Translations under genes and position numbers: made by a program
Source of the DNA: Erythrocercus mccallii
Lineage: Eukaryota; Chordata; Aves; Passeriformes; Dicruridae
Assembly: GCA_013397435.1 (NCBI GenBank)
Contig: VZRG01002622.1
Location: forward strand, 1-64,000
Direction: 5' to 3'
DNA: 64,000 bases
The notes under the pieces: generated by a model
The model's database searches: none
The model's input: only the letters and a program-made list of their open reading frames with translations
Told to the model about the DNA's origin: nothing
Part shown: in pieces, positions 1 to 12,725 of the stretch
Layout of the letters: every line of letters starts with the position of its first letter
Numbering within the stretch: the stretch's first letter is position 1

Positions 1-3000
1 ATGTACTTCTGTTTATTGTTAGTTTTGTAGATCTAATGAACTTTCTATTCAAAGATATAGCTAATAAAACTTTTATCTTTTGCTGGCTTCTTTAACTGTT
101 CATTGTGTGAGGATGTGGACTAGACTAAGAGAATAGCTGTAACACATTTCATCTTGTTAGCACTTGCCCTTTGCTCTTCTGTTTGAATAGGAAGGACCTT
201 TTAATGTTTTACTGTCTGAGAATACAATCAGATCTAGTACACACGTGCAAAAACATTTGAAGCTTTGTTTATGATCTTAATTCACCTATGTTCTCCTGTA
301 AACCATTTTCGAACTTGTGCATGTTCTTTTTTTGGAAAAAAAGCACACAGCTTCAATTAGCATTAAGTGCTTAGCTCCAGCAGCCAACCTTTCCAGAGCA
401 CAGCTTTGTTGTAAAACTGATTTTTTTGTTAAGACTGCTCAAGAGAAAGCACAGGAAAAGATCCACCCTGTAACAGTCCAATTCAGTAGAAGCACCAGTG
501 ACTGCAAATGTGACTTTCAAGTAACTCAACTGGGCCAATAGTGAGATGTTCAGACAAGCTTTGTGCATCAAGACCAGGATCCTAATTGGAATATATAATT
601 AAACAGGCAGCTTTCTCTACAGATTTCTTATTTGGCAATTCATAAGTGTTGATTATATTTTAATGCAATGGTCTTGTTGTAGTCCAACACTCCCTGTTAA
701 TTCTGATTTGCTCTAATTAGCACTCTGACACTGCTGTCTACTTCTAGCTTGACTGAGTTTATAATGCTTTTAATCTTAGTACTACAACTCACTTTCTTTT
801 CTTACATTTAGTAAAAAAATTAAGACATGATTTCAAACAATGAACAACATAAAGTCTTGATTTGATATGTGTTTAATTAGATGTGTTGTATGTCAGGTCA
901 CTAGAAACCAACTTGATTGATCACTACAGCTGAGGGTTCCCTTTTATATTTTTTTTTCTCCTATGTGTCAAAAAATAAAGAGAAAATAAAACCTTGAAAG
1001 GTAAAATAGGCAATAGTGGAAGACATAAGGAGTATATGATATTGGCATGTTTGACTAAGAAACAGCAGAAGGTGGCTGTAAAAATTCAGATGAAGTATAT
1101 TCCTTCTCCATGTTTTTGTATTGTTTTATATTCCCTGTTCAAGTTTTTTTTTAATCTTTGAGATGAGACTTGAAAGTCGTCTACTTTCCTTTTCTCCTCT
1201 AGCTCTAAAAGCTCTTTTATCACTTCAACATAACATTGCTGCCATACAGGCTTGAAGAAGGAAGGATTGAAGGTGAACAATGAGTATTTTGTGTGTGTGG
1301 GTGTAGGGTCAGTGTTGAAGGGAAAAGCATCTTTTTCTCTTCTCTACTTTTAGTGGACACTGGGTTTAGAAATCATTTCACTGACTTCTTTGAAGAGCAT
1401 TATTCAAATAGACATAAAACTTAACTGGAAATCACAAAGGTTTCACTCACAAGACCCTCTGCACTCACCTCTAGAGGAGAAAGGAGACCATGTTTCAACA
1501 ACTCTACATCTAAACTATGTGTTCCTGCACCTCCTTCAAGAGGAACAGCATCCCACTGCTTCAAGTGACAAAGGTATATCCATACAGATGCTTCAAATCA
1601 GGACCTGGTTTTGTTCTGCAGGAAGGGTAGGGCTAGCCAGGTTTAATTCCCTGTGGTTTTCTTTAATCTATCTGATGTCCATTCTGCTTTCACACTGTCC
1701 TGCATTCAAGAGCTGTTCCATGAGCAGCTCAGCTAGTTTGCAGGGGAACATTCTCTAGACATGAAATGAGGTCATGAAGTTACTGTGCAGTCCTGCCAAC
1801 AGGTAGTTGCATGCTCAGCTCTCTGTGACAGTGGCATGGGCAAAACTGCAGGGTTATTCTTGCAAGCAGAGTTGAGAACATGGCATGAAGGTGAGAGCAT
1901 TTAGGCATGCCTACACCATGGTGGCAGAAATTACTCAAGAGACATATCCAGAGGTCTATGCCAGATGGTTTCCTCAGCTAGGTTTGTTAAAGGTTTGCAT
2001 GGACAGTTTATCCTGTTCTGCAGGCAAGCAGAGTACATGTAGTCTTATTTCTCCCCTACCTTTGTGAACAAGAAAAATGAAGTCAATTCAACTGACTCAG
2101 CACACCACAGCTTTTCAGACCAAACCACAACAAAACACAGACTTAAAAGAATTTCTTTAGTGATGCCTGTTATGAGAGAGAGCTGCAGAAGTTTAACCAC
2201 ACTTAATTGAGAACAAATGCTCTGTGGGTTTAAGCATGCTGGTATCAAGGAAGAAAGGTGGGCTGTAATGATGTAATTGTCTTTATGAAGTTAAACAGTG
2301 ATTATCAGCCAGACAGAGCACAGCTTCAAGTCACCAGTGTATGGAACCACTTCACCAAGGAAGTGATGCCAAACAGACTGACCTGCAGAAATTCCAGCTC
2401 TTCTGACAACAGGACACTGTTACAATACTGCTTTGGGGCCAGGCAGCACACAGAGATGCAGCAAGGACTGGGGACTAACAAGCAGAGATACAAAGCAGCA
2501 GATGGTCAAACCAGGTGTAGGAGACTGCCGCCTGGGCAGGAAGCTCTGCTGCAGGAGCCTGTGCTGATCCAGCCCTCCTCCAGCCAGAATGGTTGCCAAA
2601 GGCAGAGCTACTGGCTCCCTCTGGACTGCAAGCCCCACAAAACAGGGCTCTGATGTGTTTGGGAGAGCTGCTGTAGGAGCAGGCGCAGGGACAGGGCTGC
2701 TTCCTGCGTGAGCTGATGTTGAGACCAGTGTATGCATTCATCCTCTCTTCTCCCCTTCCTGCGCCAAGGCCAATGGTACAGCTGGCTGCTACACAGACCG
2801 CGCAATAGCCTCAGCACAGCTCACTAAGTGTACCTGCAAAAGGCAACTGCTGTGACTTGTTATTTTAAGTACTGCTTCCCATCAGAAAGTTGGTGTGGCA
2901 GAAAAATAAAACTCCCAGATGAGTGTTAACTTCCCCAGACAAGCAAAGGTCCAGCTGTGCTTCTCAGCCTTCCTAAGGAAGAGATCTATCTCCTGACATA

Positions 3001-5877
3001 TTCAATTGCATTACTGTGTGCTCTCTGTAGCATTTCACTGGTGTTTAACTGGGCTGTACTCTGCTCTATGAACAGCTGCAAACTCTTAATATGGTGATGT
3101 GCACTGGTCCTTCCATGTACAATGTGGTCAAAATTCACTCAGATTTCCATACCAGGGACACATGGACAACACAATACAACTACAATAAATCTGCCTTTAC
3201 TGCACTTACTTTCCTTCACTCCTAACACAGATGCACATAGGCACACACACACTTTTCAAGATGAAAAAACATGAAACCAGCATGACCTCTGCTGACAGCG
3301 ACTCTTCCAAACATTCAAGCTCCTTCTTTCTGCAAAATTAACTTCATAAAAACCAAATCCGCACATTATGTAGAATTGTGACTCACCACAAGTATAGATT
3401 AACCACAAAAAGGAGTAAAAGTTTTCATTTATTGTTTGATTCACAAAATGCTCAAATAAATACTATCTGAATTGAAATGGAGATTCTGGGACTCCCTTCT
3501 TGAATGCTGCAGAACATGGGACAGCTCAGCCACATGGTTTAGGGCCTGTTGCCTAGTAACTCCTGGATGGAGGATGAAGATCTGTAGGCAGCACATGAGG
3601 GAGGGGCTGTCCAGCATCGGCTGAGGCCAGGCCCACACTGCACTTTGCTGATCAACACTGTGCTTTCAGTCACTACAGGGTACACTTCAGAGTAGGCAAG
3701 ACTCCAAATTTTGTCCCCTCGGTAATACAGGGGAAAACGCAGTTCCTCATCAATATACAGACATCCATTGCCTTCCCTCTGATGATTGTATGTGGGCTGT
3801 GTAAGGCTCCTAAGTTCCTCATGTCTTTGCTTTAGTCTTGGGAGGAACTTAGCAAGCTGGCTCTGCCCCAGCAAATGCACAGACACATCTTTAATGTTTA
3901 GGCACTATGACATTATTCACATGCTTAACTTCCAAGGACATGTCTCTGTGCTGTGCTGGAATGAGGCCAGGGTACTCAACACTTGCCAGAATTGAATCTT
4001 TGATCCTAGGGCACACTTCACTTCGTATCAAAACACACGGCTTCTTTTAAACAAATGCAGGGTTTGACATTTTGTTTACCCACATTTTTATCTGCATATT
4101 TTAAGGTAGTTACATTTTTCACTCTTTACTTAATCATCTATTAAACACTTATGTTTCTTTTCCCCCAGGAGAATTTGAACACCCATTTTTCTTGATAATT
4201 TGTCTACATGGTCTATTAATAATTCAGGAACAAAATCTGAATGACGCCAAATAAAAACTAGGCTAAAATATGATGCCTTTTTTACACCAACGTGGAAGCA
4301 AGATAGTTACTTCTCATAAGCAACTCCCACAACATGTTCATTGTACAAATACAACAAGACAGAGCAAGTAATTTCAAATTATTTGCACCATGGAATGCAG
4401 AAGAGCAGGCAGAGCCTATGTGGGAAAATAGTGCAGGTGCAACACAGGTGACAGAAAACACAGCACCACGAAAGGAGAGGAAATTACATGTCACCTCTCA
4501 GGAAAAGATATTAACCATAAATGTAGCTAGAAAAACTGGAGATGGGAACAACAATTTTATTATCTTAGAGATGAACATGGGTGGGGAATAAACCAGACAA
4601 AATTAATGGAGTTTTAAGTAAGTAGAACCAGAGAGGCTCTTCTACACTACGAGAACAATGCAGGAGAGAACAACACTGTGGAACAGCTAAGGAACAGCCT
4701 GGGCATGACTTGAATAGTGTGGGCGATATGATGACAAAGGAAAAAGGCCCAATGAAGCAGGCTAATCTATAATCCTGTACATACTGTACACTTGAAAATG
4801 CCCCTCAGAATTGTGTGTTGGTAGTGAGCAGGATTATGATACTCTAACAAGAAGAAGATTTTAGAGAGCTAACAGTGGATAGCCGGCAAACAAGGTCCAG
4901 AACATAACTTAAAAAACTGCAGACAGTATTTTCAATATGAAGCAAACAGAAAGATGGTTTAAGATTTCTAAAGAGGCAGGACTGGAGGTTGGTACTTCTG
5001 AGATCTAATGTAAAAACAAGCACTTACACCCTGACCAGGCTCTTACCTTGACCAGCCGCAGTCTGCAAAAGTTCCAGAGAGCAAGAAATCACAGGACAAG
5101 GAGATAGGGACATGCACAAATGCTCTGGCAAAATAATATGGTCACTGATACAGAAAGATGCAGGTAAGAGCAACCTGAGGACTACAGAGCTGTGAGCTGT
5201 AGAAGATAAAAAGTTTTCAGGGCGAACTGCAGAACTGCCCTTGCTTTGTCAGCTCTGCTGCGTGGCATCTGGAACAAGGAAACTGCAATTAAAGGGAGAT
5301 GCCAAGTAAAAACAAAACAGCATCATACTGGAGAAGGTAATATCAACTGGAGCCAGGAGGCAATAGAATCATAGCAGACAGGGAAAATAAGGCACCAAAG
5401 TGATCAAAGGCGAAAGAGGTAAGGTGTCTCTGTCTAGAAGCATTTCCCCGAGACTGAAAGAAGGCAACTGAAAACCTTAAGCAATGCACCAGTACCTGTG
5501 TCCGGAACATTAAGCTTCTTTCTGTGCTTAAATTTGCTGACAATTTTGTGGAATAAGTTCCTTTTCTGAGCCTGGAATGAACCTACAGACAACATTAATA
5601 ATACATACTTTTAATTAGAAGCTTGAAAAAGAGTACAAGAGTCACAGTATGCATGTACTGTACAACCTCCCCTTCCTGTAATACAAGTTGCCATTTGACG
5701 GGGAAGCACAAAACCTGACCTGCTGTCTGAAGGGATGCTGGAGGCTTTCAGCAAGCTGTAGTTCAACCCACCACCTCCCAGTGTTTTAGTGCATACAATG
5801 CATTTTGGGGGATGAAGCCCTTAGGAGAGCTTAGCCATACAATAAAACGGAGGGTTTCTTGCTCTCTTTTGCGCATA

Positions 5878-6320
5878 TACTGGGCTTGGCTGGCAGGGAG
5901 TAAACAGTGCTGGAAACACACCACGGTTTAGTTACTGCTGAGCAGTGTTTATAGAGCATCAAGATCGCTCACCCTGGCATCACAGCAAGTAGGCTGAGGG
6001 TGTTCAAGAGGTTGAGGGGGGACATAGCTGGGACAGCTGATTCACACTGGCCAAGAGGCATTTCACACCATACTAAGCACAAAACTGTGGGAAAAGTTTT
6101 TTTAAAGATGTCCATTGCCTCAAGTACTGGCTGGGCGTCAGTTTGTTAGTGGTGAGTGCTGGCTTTACATTACTTTTTTCCTCCTTCCAACTTATGAAAT
6201 AGTCTTTCTTGAGCCAGAAAGTATTCTTCCTTTTAGCCCTTCCTATTCTCTTCCACATCCCAGTGTCAGAATGAGCCACAGGGTGGGAACCTACTTACCA
6301 GCCAGGGCCAACCCACCACA
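5878..6320 (+). mobile_element. Solo LTR of an avian ERVL-type endogenous retrovirus (degenerate)
   Basis: The order of motifs matches a common avian ERVL LTR family. It opens with a ggcttggctggcagggagt block, then tagttactgctgagcagtgttta, then gggacatagctgggacagctg followed by an actggccaa...catttcacaccata block. The end is GC-richer (cttccacatcccagtgtcagaatgag) and finishes near gccagggccaacccacca. I recognise these blocks from memory of that LTR family. The copy is heavily mutated with small deletions. No internal retroviral region or second LTR is visible nearby, so this is a solo LTR left by recombination. Ends are approximate and no target-site duplication was identified. Confidence 0.7.
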
Positions 6321-9308
6321 GGATGCAAGAGCTATCACTGCCTTTCTGGTGACCAGAAATGACATGTACTAACTGCAAAAGTAAAAGCTCCCAGAGGAGG
6401 AAGGTGAGGTTATATCCAGCTCATGGTATCATTACTACTTTGTCTTTACTATGAGCAGTCAGAAGACATCTTGTGTGACATTGGGCCACAAAATACGCCA
6501 CTATCAGAAGTCATCAAGAAGTCAGCCTTTGCCTCATTAAGGGAGCAATCAGTGGTATAACAGCAACATAGGCATAAGAGATGCATAATCTCCACAATGC
6601 AAAGCCATTTTAAGGGAGTTTACAGAAACTCAACTTTAAAATCTTATTTCCAATGACACTGGACAAGTAAGTCTTCAGGCTAGTTCAGAAGAGACCAGCC
6701 CAAACAGAAATGAGATGCTGTGCACGTGACAAGATAATTTATAGCCTAACAAATGGGTGTCCTTCCCATCTCTAGCTGGAACAGGATTCTACACACACAA
6801 ATACTAGCCTTTTCCACTCATCCTTAAAAGGAACCAGACACACACATTGGCTACTGGGACACAACTGCAACCATATAGGAATGTGCAATCAGGGTAAGTC
6901 TACATCATAGATCTGCAAATTGCCATCTCAGACTCCATATGCAAGGAAAGAAAGAGTGAAGTGTGTAGCACATGGAAGAAGTATTTAGTCTTACAAAGTG
7001 AAAGCCATTCATCACAGAGTCTAGGCTGTCTGATCAATACTGAAAATTACTGAGAGAAAGCTAAAATCCAGCCAGAGGGAGGCATAGAAGCTTTAACATC
7101 TTGTACATGTTGGCTTTGTGGCACACTGCTACTTCTTTTCTAATGCAGAAGAAATGAAAACTTTGGAGAAAGCCTAATAAACTTCAAAAAATCCAGAAGT
7201 TAACCAGCAAACCAAATAAAGTCCAAGCAAGAGATCATCTCAGGCAAAATCAGCTTGAAACAGCTCCACTAGAATTTATATAGAAAATACCAGAAAGTAC
7301 AATATAAGAGGCCATACTCATTCAAACTTATTGAAGTGTTGTTCTTCAATTTTTACAGCAGCTTCCTGAGTATCACAGAGGACTAGTCTAGAGACAGTGC
7401 AACAAAAATGTAAAGGAATTAAATAGCTCAGAGAGCTTGAGCAAAAGCCAAAGTGAAAGAACTAAACTTTTCTTGAAACCAAGCTCAAATGCTTCATCCA
7501 CATCAACAGAAACAAGTCTTCCCACCAGTTCTACATGACAGAGGTACATAACTACATCCTTCGTGTGACATTTTTATTATTACTTTTTAGTTAGCCTATT
7601 AATGATTTTTGCAGATGCTTGGAAGAAGCAACATGTTACATATCACTGTATGTACATATCGTGTCTCAATTTCTACAACTCAACCTGCACCATACAAACC
7701 ATTTCAATTACTACCACAAACAGCCAGCCAGTGTCAGCAACTCTAAGCAGAATAACTGAGATGAAAAACTCAGAAAAAGATGACAAGCATTGCACAGAGA
7801 GGGAAACCCGTGTCCTTCATCTCTTTTTTCCCCTCAAAGGCACCTTTGTCATTAGCCTCTATCTGCAAAATGCCACTTTCCCACATAGAAAATCCAAGGA
7901 CTTTAGAAGGGCCAAAAGAAAAGCTGCCTTTCAGTAAGGAAACCTCCTGTTTCCTTCCCTTTTAGCTGTTACTCATGTAGACAGTGCCCAGTGACACTTG
8001 GCATACCTTTGGCCATAAATGCATTGAAAGAGAAGATGGGCTAATAGCTAAATAAGTCAGCAGTTCATACTTGGACCTGACAATGTAACTTCTGACTCCA
8101 CCAGAAACTTCATCCACCCTCTGCCTTAACAGTGCAGGCACAGTCACCATGCAGGAGTTGACAGGATGCCTGGCTGGGCTACACCTGTTTCATGGAGACA
8201 ACAGGCAAGTATTCCAAGACTTTGAACTAATGCCACTTGTGAACATTCAATCCAGAGAAAATCCACGACTGAAAAAACTAACCTAGAAGTCTTGCTGTCA
8301 GACAATGCATCATAGATGCATTTCCTATAGAAAGCTGAAAAAAACCTTTTAATGTTAGTTTACTTGACATTGTTATACATCTACTCATCTTTCTCTGTTA
8401 GATGTATTCTACAGGCTATTCCTCTCCCTAGCGCTTCGGCAATTGCCACAGGATTTAATCCTCGGCTTGTCCATAGTGCTCACTGTAGGCAGTAGGGATT
8501 CCTCCTGGGAATACTTGCTACGGCCAGTGGCAGCTGCTCAGGGAAGCAGCAGGCAAGAAAATGAACCATAACTGCATTTTCCCCAAATTTCTGGGCAGAA
8601 GTCTCCTTTGCTCTCAAAAAGTTCCCTATTTTATTAAAGGATCTGATCAAATAGAGGATGTTTCAATAAGATCCTAACAAAATCAGAACAAACAGTCTGT
8701 GCATTTCTGCATCTCCTAGAGGAAGGCACTGTATTTTTAGGTCATGATCCTTGGAATGTTCCAGCATGAGATCTCCAAGCATCTGAATGTTTTGAGCCGA
8801 GCCAAAAAAACCCCAGAGCTAAGACCAAGAGGAATGCCACAAAGCAGCATCCATTTTAAGCTGACGCCTTCTTTCTAGTCCTAGAGGCCACAGGAAAAAA
8901 AAATGTAGACAATCTCTTCCCCAAATTCAAGCACATTGTGCATTCCCTTCTTTGCCTTCCCAAAATGAAAGGTTTAGTGCAGTGCTTGGCAAATAACTGA
9001 GCATTTCTTCACAGTACAAAGCAGAAATAATGACTCTGCCTGTTGCTCACTTTTGCATACAAGCAGATTAGTGACTCACTGCAGACAGCTGACTTCTGTG
9101 TGGTGGGATGTTTTGGCACATATGCCATTGGAAAGAAGGAAAAAAAAGTAAACAGTCACAGCTCCAGTAAATGTTGGAGCAGGCCATCTGCACAGATTCA
9201 GTATAGCTGTATTCTTCAGCCATTTTGTGACGTTATTATTTTATATGCACATTCCCAGTTCAAAATGCTTGATGTGGATTTTGACAAAGCTTTATGGCTT
9301 GTTCAGTC

Positions 9309-9353
9309 CTGCTCCCATTGAAGAAAGACCCCCAATCATTTCAGTGGGAGCAG
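9309..9353. repeat. Short inverted repeat (14-bp arms)
   Basis: ctgctcccattgaa at 9309-9322 is complementary to ttcagtgggagcag at 9340-9353, matching 13 of 14, with a 17-base spacer. It resembles a palindromic motif common in reptile and bird interspersed repeats and may be a remnant of one. Confidence 0.7.
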
Positions 9354-11406
9354 AATTTAGACAATTTGGAAACTCTGGGGGAAAAAAGTGCCTCTCATTT
9401 AAGAAAACGTTCAAATTTTCTTTCATACATGTGAACGTGAAACAGCTTTCATGTTACAGGGTTCTTCAGGTGTTTTTATTGAAAGAACTGGCTGAAGTGT
9501 GGACTGGACATGACAAGCACAACAGAAGTAGTCAGTGGGCTCTGCTGTATTGGTTTTCCACTTCAGAGCAGGAGAACATCCTGAAAAACCTGGCCATGTG
9601 GTTAGGTAGCCATCAAGCCTGCTGTAGGTATAGGCTAAGGACATTTGACAGAAAATCAATCCAGCACTATTTACTCCAAAAATAAAACTTGTTAAAGCAT
9701 ACAGTTACAGGTGTGGGTGGGGTGCAGAGAAACACCCCAAACCCAACCAACAAAAACATTTCTCCATTTTTATTCACCCAGTATCCTGGGGAAAGTTTAG
9801 AGTGCAGCACTCCAACATATTTTCTGAATTTTAAATGTTTAGTAGACACTGTAGACTTCAAAAATTAAGTAGTTAATTAATCTGTGCTGAGTGAAAATGA
9901 GTAGATAGTTTATGGTCCTGCACACACTCATTCAAAAAAAGCAGCACATCATTTCAGGAAGTGTTTACTTAAACATATCCCTACTGATTTTTATCTGTTT
10001 TTGAAAACACCCAGAGGCCCCAAACACTTGTAGACACTACATGTGCTGGACAAGTCTTCTAATGACCTGACAGAGACACAGCCAAGGAAAACCCCCAGAG
10101 CAGAAACAACTCCAGCTAACACAGTAATACAGAACAGTGCAAAGCTAAAGTCTCCCACATCCCAACACACTCACACCCGTAAGACTATATTGACCCTTCA
10201 TGGTTCATGCACTTTGCAAAAAACCAGGACGCTACTTTTGTTTCATTCTAATGGTGCAAAAAATAAGGATGATTCAGAAAACTCATAACCACACCAAACC
10301 AAGCTCTATTATTTTGCATGACATGCCAGTTTCATTTCCTGCAATACTTGCAGTAGCCTAGCACACAGACCTGCTTGTGCTACACTTTTGGAGGCCAGGG
10401 TTCACTAAGAGCCTTTATATTCATCACACATCACCAGACAACAGCACTATGGGGCTCAATAGCCTGTTAGTATATCACAAATTAAACTGAGGATTCAGCT
10501 TAATAAACTTTTGACTCAACTGGAACAAACCTTACCAAGCTAGTAAGCTTGCTTGTATGCACTTTAGGTCAGATCATTTCAAAACCCAACTCACATCCTA
10601 ATTTTACACATCCTAGAGAAAATAAAACACATTTCAAATTGACCTACTGCCATGAAATATTTACTTTTTAGCAATCCTTCTTTTCCAGAAGAAAAACAGT
10701 TTGTTGGAAAGTTTTTCAACTACCTCTTGAGAGCTGACTGAACCTTGCTCTTCAGGGAGTTGTAAGGATTGCCACTAAAGTGTCATCTTGCCCAGCTGAA
10801 GTGTGTGAAGCAGGTAGCACTAGCTCTGTCTGGATTTAGTTTGGGGCTGTGGTTAGATGTTCACTAAAGAAAGAGCAGTGTTACTATCCCATATTCCTGC
10901 CCTGAGGCTGCTTGTTGCAACCCACAGCTCAGTTGGTGGAAAAGTTCATGTGACTGTTTACCATCTGCTCAGTGCAAAGTCAGCTGGCTTAATTTAAAGA
11001 GCCCTTATTGTCAGCCAGAGGCAAATGCTCCATGACTGTCTCTGCAGGGCTGTGCCAAAGCTACTCAGATCAGGCTTGTAACCAGCCTGCAGTTATGCTT
11101 TTGACCTTCCCTTGAGACAAGGCCGAATATATTCCAAAGCTCTTTAAGTGATGCTAACAAAGATAAAAACTAAACTCTTCTGTATGAGCCTACCAAAAAG
11201 CAGAATGCAGTTCGAGGCTACCTGGCTTGAGGTAGAATTATAGCCCACCATTCCCAAACACATGGCCTGCAGAAGTTTTAAACGTACAGACATCTGGACA
11301 GGTAAATACTGGTGCGAGAAATCGAATGAGCTGCTACTACAGCTTCAATTGCTAGATCACTGTAATTAAGGATTTTCTTCCCAACAGATGTTGCTTAATT
11401 ACCAGT

Positions 11407-11445
11407 GTGTTACCATACTGTAAGCGTGTTATCGTACTGTAAAGC
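11407..11445. repeat. 19-20 bp imperfect tandem duplication
   Basis: gtgttaccatactgtaagc is followed by gtgttatcgtactgtaaagc: two substitutions and one inserted base. It is in the intron after exon K. Confidence 0.85.
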
Positions 11446-12576
11446 AATTCATTTACTCTCATTTAAGAAGTTCTGTCCAATACATACCATAAAACAAAAT
11501 TAAAGGCAGCTGAAGTCAGAACTAGCTTGGTATTAGCACAAGTCTAATTTTGCAAAGTGGCTGTTCCACATCTAATTACAAAAATCAATACCAAAATTGG
11601 CATGCACTAGAAAAGAACAGCTGCTCAATCCTGCACACTGTAATGTGATTATTTGTGAAGCATTCAAAAGGCATGGATCTAATCCAGGGTCACCTGGCTA
11701 AAACAGCCGTATTAGATCTTAAAACCTGTCAGTCAGTGGAACTACCATTGTTGCAGAAAAGGAAACCAACTTCACATTGCAAACTGTGCCTGATGAGGAT
11801 CCTTTTGAGCATCCTTTTGTCTTGTGGAATTACTGGTATAAAATTCCTTCATTTTGTGATGCTTCTCTACCGTAAATATGCATGAGTATTTCTGCCAAAG
11901 TATAAAAGTAGTTTTACTTTACCACATTGTCACTTCTCTACCACCTCTGTGTCACAGGTTGTCTGTATAAAAAAATAGCCAAGTGTGTCATGAGTGTCTC
12001 TCTCCATGAGCCTCAGCAATGGAGCTGGGTATGGAATTAGTTTTCATGTCCTCTAACTTTTTTTTAATCACATCGGGACATTTTTGCTCTAAACTTATAA
12101 CAGAATTATGATCTCAAAAGAAGAAAAATTTCAGATGTTTCATTCAGACATTTCTGGAATCTTATGTTTTAATTTACGCACCCTAAAATTACAGTGTAAC
12201 TAGAACTGGCATAAAACTAAGGTTAGAAAAATGTCAAAATGTAACCTTTGATCATATGCCCTTTTTTCCCGATTTTCTCTTGGGAAAACTTGTCAAATTC
12301 ACTTACCTCAAAAATAATCATGTTTTTGAAAAACTTTCTTGCTATGAGAAATTAATTTTGTGTACAAACTCTACCCAGTTCTACTTATCAGGAATCAAGA
12401 ATGAAAACAATCAGCCTGAAAGCTAAACCAGACGAGAACCAACTAACTTCAGTGCTAGGAAATTTCCTCTTTGACTTCAGATTTTTCACAGCTAACAGTA
12501 AAGTAAGAATGTATAAACTCCTGAGCTTGTCACAGCACTGCTGTTGTTTAAGAACATCCCATACTTGGCAATTTAC

Positions 12577-12725
12577 CTTTGTTGGATTTTGGTAGTTCAC
12601 ATGAGCCGCTTCCAATCTTTCGCTTTTTCCTCGAAACAGCTGAATTTTTCCTGTCAAAGGTAATAGGACTGTATTGAGGGAGGCTGTTGAATTTCTTTGC
12701 AAATTCTTCTTCCAATTTTGCTAAG
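12577..12725 (-). CDS. BBX: BBX coding exon K: LAKLEEEFAKKFNSLPQYSP block
   Basis: This 149-bp exon is not obvious from simple ORF calling. The acceptor cccatttag lies just above 12725. A second AG four bases inside would break the frame, so the first is preferred. With the GG from exon J the sequence reads G LAKLEEEF, then AKKFNSLPQYSPITFDRK, then a basic stretch with SRKKRKIGSGS, ending PKSNK plus one base (phase 1). It covers residues 684-733. The donor is AAAG|gtaaat at 12576. The KFNSLPQYSP.TFDRK motif is a clear BBX signature. It is the last BBX exon in the window. Confidence 0.95.

Larger units (their letters stand above)
1..12576 (-). other. BBX intron after exon K (at least 12.6 kb, continues beyond left edge)
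   Basis: I see no further BBX coding exon here: none of the conserved C-terminal blocks appears on the minus strand. The segment contains a solo LTR at about 5880-6320, a short inverted repeat at 9309-9353, a 19-20 bp tandem duplication at 11407-11445, and a locally GC-richer patch at about 2500-2820. Everything else is AT-rich unique or heavily decayed sequence in which I can name nothing. Confidence 0.75.

Noticed and set aside
1086..1280. Minus-strand frame containing KKNLNREYKTIQKHGE, loosely like the KKNLF..I.SKYKHKKEK region of BBX
   Set aside because: Only a handful of residues align, flanking conserved blocks are missing, and no acceptor in the right phase is evident.
2258..2817. Overlapping frames on both strands in a GC-richer patch
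   Set aside because: Several frames are open at once on both strands, which reflects base composition. No protein family recognised.
3539..3886. 115-codon minus-strand frame in the last BBX intron
   Set aside because: No splice sites joining it to BBX, no family motif I recognise, and low-complexity composition at its end. I treat it as chance.
9227..9685. 152-codon plus-strand frame
   Set aside because: It crosses an inverted-repeat remnant and has no family motif or codon pattern suggesting selection.
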